Below are positions 1 through 6,900 of a DNA stretch of 11,544 bases, one piece after another; within the stretch, counting starts at the first letter, position 1, and the number at the start of each line of letters is the position of its first letter. The notes beneath the pieces were generated by a model. That model did not search any database. It was not told where the DNA came from and worked only from the letters and a program-made list of their open reading frames with translations. Location of the stretch: NCBI GenBank assembly GCA_021784975.1, contig JAJYGU010000477.1:1-11544 (forward strand), written 5' to 3'. This DNA comes from Planctomycetota bacterium. GTDB taxonomy: Bacteria; Planctomycetota; Planctomycetia; Pirellulales; Thermoguttaceae. Made by a program: the position numbers and the translations under genes.

Positions 1-1
1 G

Positions 2-706
2 CAGGCAGGCCTGATCGCCGCTGCGGTGTCCATTCCGGTGATCTCCGACGCCGATACGGGCTACGGTGGATTGGCAAGCGTCTATCGCACGACTCGGGCT
101 TTTCAGCAGGCGGGCGTGGCGGCCATCCACCTCGAAGATCAAGCCAGCCCCAAGCGGTGTGGGCAGATGAGCGGGGTCAGGCTGATCGATGCCGAAGTCA
201 TGGCCGCCAAGCTGCGCGTGGCCGTGGAGGCGCGGGGGGATGGCGACATGTTGATCATCGGCCGGACCGACGCCTTCCGAGTGGACGGCGTCGACGAAGC
301 GATCAGACGGGCGAACCTCTACGCGGAAACCGGGGTGGATCTGCTGTTTGTCGACGGCGTCAGCAAACCCGAGGATTTCCGCCGCGTGCGTAAAGGGGTC
401 CAGGGGCGACTGGTGGCCAGCATCGTGGAGGTCAACGCCCCCGCCCAGACCCGGGCGGAGGAACTCGAGGCCATAGGTTATTCCCTGGCGATCTATGCCC
501 TTTCCGGCATTCTGGCGGCCGCCGGCGGGTTGGACCGGCTGATGGCCGACATCAAGGAGAACGGCCATACCGACCGGAGCTTCGAGCGCATGATGCCCTA
601 CGGTGCGCTCAACGATGTGCTCGGCATCGAATGCTACCACCGGATGTGGGATCGCTTCCCGATCGGCTTGACGGACGGGCAGCGCCGCCCAGAAAACGCT
701 CAGTGA
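2..706 (+). CDS. Isocitrate lyase/PEP mutase superfamily C-C lyase, 5'-truncated
   Basis: This is the 3' part of a lyase gene; the reading frame is open to the left edge, so the GTG at 26 is probably internal. The 234 visible residues carry superfamily landmarks: the metal-binding stretch DADTGYGG at visible residues 16-23, HLEDQ at 43-47, the loop KRCG at 51-54 with the cysteine used by true lyases, and GRTDA at 87-91. Known relatives include methylisocitrate lyase PrpB, dimethylmalate lyase and oxaloacetate hydrolases, which cleave or form C-C bonds in 2-hydroxy or 2-oxo acids using Mg2+. Two conserved spots differ: the usual KKCGH/KRCGH loop ends in Gln (Q55), and the Asn of the conserved NxxE segment is Ser (S140, with E143). 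The exact substrate is therefore open. It lies upstream of the sugar-acid gene run, but a 359-bp gap with its own promoter signals separates them, so it may be a different transcript. Confidence 0.85.
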   Translation, partial: QAGLIAAAVSIPVISDADTGYGGLASVYRTTRAFQQAGVAAIHLEDQASPKRCGQMSGVRLIDAEVMAAKLRVAVEARGDGDMLIIGRTDAFRVDGVDEAIRRANLYAETGVDLLFVDGVSKPEDFRRVRKGVQGRLVASIVEVNAPAQTRAEELEAIGYSLAIYALSGILAAAGGLDRLMADIKENGHTDRSFERMMPYGALNDVLGIECYHRMWDRFPIGLTDGQRRPENAQ

Positions 707-918
707 ACGCCTACCGGCTGACATCCTGGCGGATAGGAACTTGTGCCGACTCGAGTTCTGACCGCAAAGACGGGCGGATAAGCCGCAAACCCCATTACGG
801 TCACACGGCGGACACCCGGGACCGCCTTGGCCGGCTTGGGCGGCTCGGCGGCGACGACCGCAGCCAGCCCTGCGGTCGCAGCCAGCCACACGCATCCAAA
901 ACGTAACAAGCTTGACAT
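700..918 (-). CDS. Possible small exported protein or remnant of a secreted-protein gene
   Basis: This 72-residue ORF starts at ATG 918-916 and ends at TGA 702-700, overlapping the stop of the lyase gene tail to tail. Its first 25 or so residues look like a good Sec signal peptide: short basic start (MSSLLR), a hydrophobic Ala/Leu/Val-rich core, and a likely cleavage near VAA-EPP. The remaining 47 residues match nothing I recognise. No clear Shine-Dalgarno precedes the start. Support comes from a TATCAT box and a perfect TTGACA box at suitable spacing upstream on the same strand (995-1024), with a predicted leader of about 70 nt. It may be a real mini-protein, or the 5' end of a larger secreted-protein gene whose body was lost. 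A spurious ORF is still possible. Confidence 0.35.
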   Translation of the reverse strand: MSSLLRFGCVWLAATAGLAAVVAAEPPKPAKAVPGVRRVTVMGFAAYPPVFAVRTRVGTSSYPPGCQPVGVH

Positions 919-970
919 GACAAGAGCCGGCAACTTTGGCGGCGGCAGCTCCGAGACATGCGGCTGGTTC

Positions 971-999
971 TTGTGCGTAGTACGCGATTGTCGTATGAT
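971..999 (+). promoter_or_regulatory. Candidate sigma70-type promoter for the + strand gene run
   Basis: TTGTGC (971-976, weak -35) is followed by a 17-bp spacer and TATGAT (994-999, one mismatch to TATAAT). The predicted start of transcription is near 1006, giving a leader of about 60 nt before the ATG at 1066. This placement also argues against using the upstream ATG at 958. The call rests on pattern match only. Confidence 0.4.
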
Positions 1000-1002
1000 A
1001 CG
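992..1002. promoter_or_regulatory. Palindromic candidate operator over both -10 boxes
   Basis: CGTATGATACG is a perfect inverted repeat (CGTAT-G-ATACG) covering the -10 boxes of both candidate promoters. The GT(n)AC-type symmetry resembles operators of GntR/FCD-family regulators of sugar-acid genes, which is a loose analogy. A repressor bound here could silence both directions at once. No regulator gene lies in the window. Confidence 0.35.
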
Positions 1003-1024
1003 GCCGTCCATCTGCGTGTGTCAA
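995..1024 (-). promoter_or_regulatory. Candidate divergent sigma70-type promoter
   Basis: Read on the - strand, TTGACA (1024-1019, perfect -35) is followed by an 18-bp spacer and TATCAT (1000-995). The -10 box overlaps that of the + strand promoter, so the two would fire back to back. Transcription would start near 988 and run into the small signal-peptide ORF. Pattern match only, but AT-rich boxes with good spacing are uncommon in this GC-rich window. Confidence 0.4.
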
Positions 1025-1065
1025 TCGGCAGACCAGCCGAAGCACTCTCACGATGCGGTCGTTTT

Positions 1066-2157
1066 ATGGACCCTGACAGTCGCCGCAGACATGAGGCGTT
1101 TTGGCGCCGGGAGGCCATGGACCGCCCGCTGTTCGGGATTAACATCGGTTTCTTTGTCCAACAGCGTTTTCCCCGGGTCCTGGCCAGTGTGCCGCAAGGC
1201 GTGATCGGCCCCGACGACATCCCGGTCGATCTCTTTCTCGACGACTGCGATGACCTCTACGAGAGCCACCGCGACCTGGGAGACTATCCCTTCGTGGCCG
1301 CCCCGTTCGTCGGGATCCCTTGGATGGAGGCGATTGCCGGATGCCCGATCGTTGCCTCGCCGGCGAACTTCTGGGCGGAGCGCTGCGTAGGCGATTTAAG
1401 CACCTGGCAAGCGCCGCCGAACCTTCGCGACAACCCTTGGACGCAAAAGCTGTTGGATTTGCTGCAGGCCTTGGTCCGACATTCCCGAGGGCGCTACGGG
1501 GTGGCGCCGACGCTGATGCGCGGGCCTCTCGACATCCTCTCCGCCTTGCTCGGAGCGGCGGAGCTTCCCTTGGCGTTCATCGACCAGCCGGCGGCAGTCG
1601 CCCGTGCGCTAGAAGGCTGCGCCGCCATCTGGGCAGAGACCGCCAGGCTGCAGCTTGCAGGAATTCCCGAAAGTCGCCAGGGCTACGTGGCCGGCGACGC
1701 GGCCTTGCGCTGCTGGGCCCCCGAGCGGCTCCTGTGGCTGCAAGAAGACGCCATGTCGCTTATTTCGCCACGGCTGTATGGGCAGCATGTTCTGCCGATC
1801 GACCGCAAGCTGTCGGAGATGTTTCCGTGCGTGGTGTATCACTTGCACGGCTCCGCCCTGTGGGCGATCGACGATCTCGTCCGCCTGCCGGAGGTGCGGG
1901 TGATTGAGCTCAACTTGGAGGCGGCGGCGTGCGACCTGGAAGGGACCTGGGCAGGATGGAAGAAGATCCAGCAGCACAAGCCGGTGATCCTCTGGCGAAC
2001 CTATGGCGACGACTTTCTTCCCTGGTTGGAGAGGGTCCATCGCGAGTTCTCGCCGATCGGATTGTCGGTTCAAGTGTCGACCAATAACCTGGCTGAGGCG
2101 CAGAAAGTGAAAGCAGGGTTCTTCAACCATGAAGATCACCAAGATCGAGACTTATAG
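1066..2157 (+). CDS. Uroporphyrinogen decarboxylase-fold (URO-D-like) protein
   Basis: A 363-residue protein that looks like a distant member of the URO-D superfamily, which contains heme-pathway HemE and corrinoid-dependent methyltransferases such as MtaA/CmuA. The family feel comes from the N-terminal AFWRREAMDRPLFG stretch (11-24), MRGPLDILSALLGAAE (151-166), the segment around LQEDAMSLISPRLYG (225-239) and YHLHGSALWAID (258-269), followed by a strand-rich C-terminus. I do not see the set of arginines expected of true HemE near the N-terminus, so heme synthesis is unlikely. The ATG at 1066 is chosen because the homologous-looking part starts there and a candidate promoter ends just upstream; an in-frame ATG at 958 would add 36 unconvincing residues. 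The 3' end overlaps the next gene by 29 bp, which implies translational coupling with the dehydratase. Its role here is unknown; methyl transfer is only a possibility. Confidence 0.7.
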   Translation: MDPDSRRRHEAFWRREAMDRPLFGINIGFFVQQRFPRVLASVPQGVIGPDDIPVDLFLDDCDDLYESHRDLGDYPFVAAPFVGIPWMEAIAGCPIVASPANFWAERCVGDLSTWQAPPNLRDNPWTQKLLDLLQALVRHSRGRYGVAPTLMRGPLDILSALLGAAELPLAFIDQPAAVARALEGCAAIWAETARLQLAGIPESRQGYVAGDAALRCWAPERLLWLQEDAMSLISPRLYGQHVLPIDRKLSEMFPCVVYHLHGSALWAIDDLVRLPEVRVIELNLEAAACDLEGTWAGWKKIQQHKPVILWRTYGDDFLPWLERVHREFSPIGLSVQVSTNNLAEAQKVKAGFFNHEDHQDRDL

Positions 2158-3310
2158 CGTCAGCGTCGGCTGGAAGAACTGGCTCTTTCTAAAGGTCTGC
2201 ACCGATGCGGGTCTGTACGGCGTCAGCGAAGCCACCATCAACGGATTCATCAAGACGACCGAGGCCGCCGTCCACGAGCTCGAACATTTTGCGATCGGAA
2301 AAGACCCGCGGCAGGTCAATGCGATTGCCCGGCAGGTGATTGAAACCATCCAGGACGCCGGCCACATCCATCGGTTGGTCATGGCGGGCATTGAGGTGGC
2401 CTGTTGGGACATTTTGGGGAAATCGTTGGGAGCGCCGATCTACCAGTTGCTTGGCGGGAAGCAGCGGGAGAGCATCCTCGGCTATGCCAACGGTTGGTAC
2501 CGCGCCGAGCGGACGCCCGAAAGTTTCGTCCAGGCGGCGGAAGCTGCGGTGGCCAAGGGATTCCACGCCCTAAAACTCGATCCGTTTGGATTGGCGCAGG
2601 GATTCATTGAAGAGTCGCAACTACAATTGGCCTGCGCGATCCTGGCGGCGATCCGAAAACGCTTTGGGCCGACCCTGAAAATCCTGATTGACGTGCACTG
2701 CCGTTTCACGCCTTCGGAATCTCTGCGGGTGGCCCGCCGGCTGGCGCCCTTGGACTTGTTCTGGTGGGAAGAGCCAACCAGCGGCGAACGCGAGGAGTTG
2801 ACCAACGGCATCGCCGCCCAGTGCCCCATCCCCGTAGCGACCGGAGAACAATATGACAAGGTGGGCCAGTTCCTGACTCTGGCGGCCGCTGGCGGCGTAA
2901 GCATTTTTCAGCCGGAGCCGATGTCGCTGGGCGGCATCAGCAACACGATTGCGGTGGCCAACATTGCCCGCGCCAACGGCGCCTGGATCGCCCCGCATCA
3001 AAGCGGCGGTCCAGTGGCGACGGCGGTCTGCCTGCAGTTGGCAGCTTGTGTACCGAATTTCCTGATCCAAGAGTATTTTGACCCCTTCAACGATCCCTGG
3101 ACCCGTGATCTGGTCACCTGGACGCCGGTCATCAACCCCGACAACGGGCACTTGTCCTTCCCCGACGCCCCAGGACTCGGGTTGGACCTGAACCTGGACG
3201 TCATCAAGCAACATCCCTACGACCCCAATTCCTATCTGGACGTGCGCCAGGCGGGTTGGGAAAAACGCCTGGGCGTGCAGCCCGAGGCGGGGACGAATAA
3301 ATTACCTTGA
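2129..3310 (+). CDS. Enolase-superfamily acid sugar dehydratase (mandelate racemase subgroup)
   Basis: A 393-residue, full-length member of the mandelate racemase/muconate lactonizing enzyme group, closest in character to galactonate dehydratase-like enzymes that convert an aldonate to a 2-keto-3-deoxy acid in the cytoplasm. The N-terminal capping domain spans about 1-120 and the barrel 125-360. Visible catalytic elements are K149-L-D151, D188-V-H190, the EEP motif (214-216), GEQ (239-241) and the PHQSGGP loop with H290. The acidic residues are the Mg2+ ligands; H190 and H290 match the two histidines used by galactonate dehydratase. One oddity is QPE at 261-263, where relatives usually have QPD. 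The start overlaps the URO-D-like gene by 29 bp, with AGCAGGG some 10 bp upstream as a possible ribosome site. Substrate (galactonate, fuconate, rhamnonate or other) cannot be fixed from sequence. Confidence 0.88.
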   Translation: MKITKIETYSVSVGWKNWLFLKVCTDAGLYGVSEATINGFIKTTEAAVHELEHFAIGKDPRQVNAIARQVIETIQDAGHIHRLVMAGIEVACWDILGKSLGAPIYQLLGGKQRESILGYANGWYRAERTPESFVQAAEAAVAKGFHALKLDPFGLAQGFIEESQLQLACAILAAIRKRFGPTLKILIDVHCRFTPSESLRVARRLAPLDLFWWEEPTSGEREELTNGIAAQCPIPVATGEQYDKVGQFLTLAAAGGVSIFQPEPMSLGGISNTIAVANIARANGAWIAPHQSGGPVATAVCLQLAACVPNFLIQEYFDPFNDPWTRDLVTWTPVINPDNGHLSFPDAPGLGLDLNLDVIKQHPYDPNSYLDVRQAGWEKRLGVQPEAGTNKLP

Positions 3311-3331
3311 ACTTGGGCGACTGAAACTGCC

Positions 3332-4477
3332 ATGCGAACCTTCGAACTGCGATTCTCCGGCGACATGCTCAATGAGCAAGGCCAGCCGGCCAACGGCTAT
3401 TTCGGAGAGGACATCCTCCACACGGCCCCTTTTGTGCGCTACGAGTTCCTGCGGGAGCAGGCGCCTCGCGATTCAGGCGATTGGGATCGGTTGTACTCCA
3501 TGCAGATGGAGCCGCAGCACATCGCCGAGGCCGACGGACTGGTGATTATCCGGCCCTGGGTCAACGCCGCAACCTTTGCCGCCGGCGCGGAGCGGCTGGT
3601 GGTGATCGGACGGGCAGGCGTGGGCACCGATAAGATCGATATGCAGGCATGCACGCGGAATGATGTCGCGGTCTTCAACGCCCCCGAGTCACTGACCCAT
3701 TCGACGGCATCGGCGGCCTTGGTGTTGATCTTGGCTCTTGCCAAGAGGCTGCCCGAGCAGGAACGCTTGGCCCGATCGGGATGCTGGAAAGATCAGCCTC
3801 TGGTGATCGGGGACGATCTGGTCGGCCAAACACTCGGAATCGTCGGGCTGGGGAGGATTGCCAAGGAGTTGATCCGGCTGCTGGCCCCGTTTCGGATGCG
3901 TATTCTGATCTGGTCACGGCATTGTGATCTACAACAGGCCGCGGTGCTTGGCGCGGAGCTCGTACCGGACCTAGACACTTTGTTCCGCGAATCCGACTAT
4001 GTGAGCCTGCACTGCGCGCTGAATGAACGCACGCGGGAGATGATCGGTGAGCGGCACCTGCGCCTGATGAAGCCCCGCGCGTACTTGATCAACACCAGCC
4101 GCGGCGAGCTCATCGACCAGCCTGCCTTGCTGCGGGCCTTGAGCGAGCGTTGGTTCGCCGGGGCGGGGCTGGATGTGTATCAGGACGAACCGCTGCCCGC
4201 CGACGATCCACTCACAAAACTGGACAACGTGATCCTGACGCCGCACTGGCTGCCGACAACTCATCAAGCCGTGGAGAACGTGGGACGCGCAATGGCCCAG
4301 GGTATCCTGCGAGCGGCGCGGGGATTGATCCCGGAGAACGTGGTGAATATCGATGTCATGAACCGCTCCGGCTTTCAAGCCAAGCTCGCGCGATTTGCCC
4401 AGAACGCCGCGGTTACGGGCGGAGATCGGCGGGTCGGCCAAAATCGGGGCTGTGCGGAATCCGAATTCGTCAGCTAG
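3332..4477 (+). CDS. D-isomer-specific 2-hydroxyacid dehydrogenase
   Basis: A 381-residue NAD(P)-dependent dehydrogenase of the phosphoglycerate/glyoxylate/hydroxypyruvate reductase family, interconverting a 2-oxo acid and its D-2-hydroxy acid. The Rossmann motif is VGLGRIA (171-177). The catalytic triad is visible: R257 in NTSRG, E286 in DEP and H305 in TPHW. GRAGVGTDKID (93-103) is the typical substrate-side loop. After the second strand of the nucleotide domain the sequence is IWSRH (193-197) with no acidic residue, which points to NADPH rather than NADH. It starts 21 bp after the dehydratase stop with no strong Shine-Dalgarno, suggesting co-transcription. The last 20 or so residues after FAQNAA are low in recognisable similarity and may be a ragged tail. 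It probably reduces a 2-oxo acid product of the sugar-acid route, or glyoxylate. Confidence 0.9.
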   Translation: MRTFELRFSGDMLNEQGQPANGYFGEDILHTAPFVRYEFLREQAPRDSGDWDRLYSMQMEPQHIAEADGLVIIRPWVNAATFAAGAERLVVIGRAGVGTDKIDMQACTRNDVAVFNAPESLTHSTASAALVLILALAKRLPEQERLARSGCWKDQPLVIGDDLVGQTLGIVGLGRIAKELIRLLAPFRMRILIWSRHCDLQQAAVLGAELVPDLDTLFRESDYVSLHCALNERTREMIGERHLRLMKPRAYLINTSRGELIDQPALLRALSERWFAGAGLDVYQDEPLPADDPLTKLDNVILTPHWLPTTHQAVENVGRAMAQGILRAARGLIPENVVNIDVMNRSGFQAKLARFAQNAAVTGGDRRVGQNRGCAESEFVS

Positions 4478-4492
4478 GGACCAGGACACACG

Positions 4493-4756
4493 ATGCGAAT
4501 CATCACTGGTGGCTGGAGCCGGCGCTCGTTGCTATGTGTTGGGCGGTTCGGGCCGAAAGATTCCGGGACCCAACGGTATCCCGAAGAGGCGGAGTTGATT
4601 TGTATCTCTAACAACGAGGGAAGCCGTCAACGGCTGGCGTCCTTTGACGATAAGCAACAGACGTTCACCATCAATCCGAACCTGAGGACCAATCCACAAT
4701 GCTTCGGGAACGATTGGGCTTTGGGCCGGCCGGAACCGGGAAAGGCCTGTCCATGA
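4493..4756 (+). CDS. Possible small ORF coupled to the GH36 gene
   Basis: An 87-residue ORF fills most of the 275-bp gap between the dehydrogenase and the glycosidase. AGGA (4483-4486) lies 6 bp before its ATG, and its TGA overlaps the glycosidase ATG in an ATGA arrangement (4753-4756), as in translationally coupled genes. The protein is hydrophilic, has two basic clusters near the N-terminus and three cysteines, no membrane segment and no family I recognise. It may instead act as a leader ORF, or be chance: nothing else in the gap is coding, and its composition is not strongly protein-like. Confidence 0.3.
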   Translation: MRIITGGWSRRSLLCVGRFGPKDSGTQRYPEEAELICISNNEGSRQRLASFDDKQQTFTINPNLRTNPQCFGNDWALGRPEPGKACP

Positions 4757-6867
4757 AAGCTGTCTGGTCGACGCCCCTGTTGGTCGTTCTGTGCTTCTGG
4801 CCAGCGGGCGAAGCCTTGGCGGTGCATCCCCTCCCGGACGAAATGGCCCAGGCCAAAGCATGGACCGCCGCTGCGTTCCGGGCGACGTCGGCTAACAACG
4901 GGCATCTGCCTTTCTCGTTTGTCTATGATGGAAAGCCGGCCGCCGATTGCATGAAGACCTGGACCTTCCAGCAGGAGGTCAAATCGCTGGATTCTCAGCG
5001 GACGCAGCACACGCTGGTTGGCAGCGATCTCAAAACAGGGTTGGTGGTGCGCTGCGTGGCCATCGAGTACCACGACTTTCCCACGGTGGAATGGACGCTC
5101 TATTTTCGGAACAACGCCAAAGTTGATACGCCCATCTTGCAGAACATTTTGGCCCTCGATGGAGAGTTTTTGGACGACCGCCCAGGCAAGATCGTCTTGT
5201 ATCATCAGCCGGGCAGCCTCTGCAATCGGCATGAGTATCAACCGCTGGAAACGGTGCTGGCGGCGAATGTGCCCGTGCGCATCAGCACCTCGGGTGGCCG
5301 ACCGACGAATGCCAATATGCCGTATTTCAACCTGGCCAGGGGCGGGCAGGGAGTAATTGCGGTTGTCGGCTGGCCGGGGCAGTGGGCCGCCACCTTCAGC
5401 CGATCCAGCCACGGGGTGCGCGTGCAAGCCGGACAGGAGCGCACGCATTTCAAGCTACTGCCTGGCGAAGAGGTCCGCAGCCCGTTGATGGTCGTCCAGT
5501 TCTGGCAGCGGGATCGCATCCGCAGCCAGAATATCTGGCGGCGATGGATGTTGGCCCACAATCTGCCGCGGCCGGGCGGAAAATTGCCGCCGCCGCTCAA
5601 CACGCCTTGCAGCTCCCATCAGTTTGGCGAGATGATCCATGCCAATGAGGCGAATCAAAAGTATTTCATCGACCGCTATGTTGAAGAGGGGTTTCGGCCG
5701 GATTATTGGTGGATGGACGCCGGCTGGTATGTTAACCACGGGACCTGGATCAATACCGGCACATGGGAAGTTGACAAGAAGCGATTCCCCTCGGGCCTGC
5801 GGGCCATATCCGATCACGCGCACGCCAAGGGACTCAAGACGCTGGTCTGGTTCGAGCCGGAGCGCGTGACGGCGAGAAGCTGGCTCTACCAAAAACATTC
5901 CCAGTGGTTGCTCAAGCCGATTAACTTGCCCAAGGGTCTGGAATATGAGAAACCGTGGCGCTTGCTGAACTTAGGCAATCCCGAGGCGTGGAACTGGTTG
6001 ACCAATCACGTCGATCGCATCTTGGGGGAACAGGGCATCGACCTGTACCGGCAGGATTTCAACATGGACCCCCTGTATTTTTGGCAGAGTGGCGACGCCG
6101 CCGATCGCCAGGGGATCACGGAAATCAAACACGTTACCGGATATCTCGCTTATTGGGACGAACTGCGGCGGCGGCATCCCAACATGCTCATTGACTCGTG
6201 CGCGTCGGGAGGCCGGCGAAACGATCTGGAAACCTTGCGGCGGGCGGTGCCCTTGCTCCGCAGCGACTATCTCTTCGAGCCCATCGGCCAGCAAAGCCAC
6301 ATGTATGGCATCTCCTTCTGGATACCCTACAACGGAACGGGTACCGACGATCGGGAGTCGCTGCGAAGCTCGAAAATCTTCACAGCGGGGTGGGTGCCCA
6401 AGGGCCGGGCAATGGAAAGTGACTCCTATCTGTTCCGCAGCGCGATGAGTTTGCACTTGACGCCATGCTACGACCTGCGAAACAGAAGCTTGGATTATGC
6501 GGCCCTAAGGCGGTTATGGCAACAGTGGCGCGCAGTGGCGCCCAATTACTACGGCGATTACTACCCCTTGACGCCCTACAGCCTGGAGCCAAACGTCTGG
6601 ATGGCCTGGCAGTTCGATCGGCCGGAACAGGGCGAGGGCCTGGTCCAGGCGTTCCGCCGCAGCGACAGTTCCCAGGAAACGGCTGTCTTCAAACTCGCCG
6701 GTCTCGACCCACGGGCGATGTATTGGGTGACCGACATCGACCTGAATCGGCCGCAGGCGGTCTCGGGAAGCGACCTGAGGACCAAGGGGCTGCACGTTTC
6801 GCTCCACGAGCGATCGGCTGCGGCCGTCATTACCTATCGCCGGGCCGAGGTAAGGGGCCTTCGCTAA
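4753..6867 (+). CDS. Secreted GH36-type alpha-galactosidase-like glycoside hydrolase
   Basis: A 704-residue enzyme with a Sec signal peptide (1-23, likely cleaved after ALA), so it acts outside the cytoplasm. It has the GH36/clan GH-D layout: N-terminal beta domain (about 25-280), a TIM barrel (about 285-600) and a C-terminal beta domain. Barrel landmarks are WWMDAGW (319-325), LVWFEPE (364-370), LYRQDFN (431-437) with D435 as the expected nucleophile, SCASGGRRND (482-491) and RSD (503-505) with D505 as the expected acid/base. Known GH36 members release alpha-linked galactose, or N-acetylgalactosamine, from oligosaccharides and polysaccharides. Variation from the classic KWDMN and WTSDNTD contexts suggests a divergent subgroup, so another alpha-linked sugar is possible. 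The ATG at 4753 is preferred over 4699 because it puts the signal peptide at the N-terminus and has AAAGG about 7 bp upstream. It is followed 33 bp later by the permease gene. Confidence 0.88.
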   Translation: MKAVWSTPLLVVLCFWPAGEALAVHPLPDEMAQAKAWTAAAFRATSANNGHLPFSFVYDGKPAADCMKTWTFQQEVKSLDSQRTQHTLVGSDLKTGLVVRCVAIEYHDFPTVEWTLYFRNNAKVDTPILQNILALDGEFLDDRPGKIVLYHQPGSLCNRHEYQPLETVLAANVPVRISTSGGRPTNANMPYFNLARGGQGVIAVVGWPGQWAATFSRSSHGVRVQAGQERTHFKLLPGEEVRSPLMVVQFWQRDRIRSQNIWRRWMLAHNLPRPGGKLPPPLNTPCSSHQFGEMIHANEANQKYFIDRYVEEGFRPDYWWMDAGWYVNHGTWINTGTWEVDKKRFPSGLRAISDHAHAKGLKTLVWFEPERVTARSWLYQKHSQWLLKPINLPKGLEYEKPWRLLNLGNPEAWNWLTNHVDRILGEQGIDLYRQDFNMDPLYFWQSGDAADRQGITEIKHVTGYLAYWDELRRRHPNMLIDSCASGGRRNDLETLRRAVPLLRSDYLFEPIGQQSHMYGISFWIPYNGTGTDDRESLRSSKIFTAGWVPKGRAMESDSYLFRSAMSLHLTPCYDLRNRSLDYAALRRLWQQWRAVAPNYYGDYYPLTPYSLEPNVWMAWQFDRPEQGEGLVQAFRRSDSSQETAVFKLAGLDPRAMYWVTDIDLNRPQAVSGSDLRTKGLHVSLHERSAAAVITYRRAEVRGLR

Positions 6868-6900
6868 GATGACCTATCCTGTTGTCATTGTGAGCCTGGC

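Noticed and set aside
855..878. Inverted repeat CGACCGCA / TGCGGTCG with 8-nt spacer
   Set aside because: It coincides with repeated Ala/Val/Leu codons of the putative signal peptide and has no T-tract, so codon repetition explains it.
958..1065. N-terminal extension of the URO-D-like protein from ATG 958
   Set aside because: The extra 36 residues look non-coding, the region holds promoter-like boxes, and family-like sequence starts at 1066.
1320..1907. 195-residue + strand ORF in another frame of the URO-D-like gene
   Set aside because: Arg/Ala/Gly-rich composition typical of an off-frame reading in GC-rich DNA.
4627..5448. 273-residue - strand ORF
   Set aside because: It lies opposite the GH36 gene and has no recognisable motif; GC-rich codon use opens such antisense frames.
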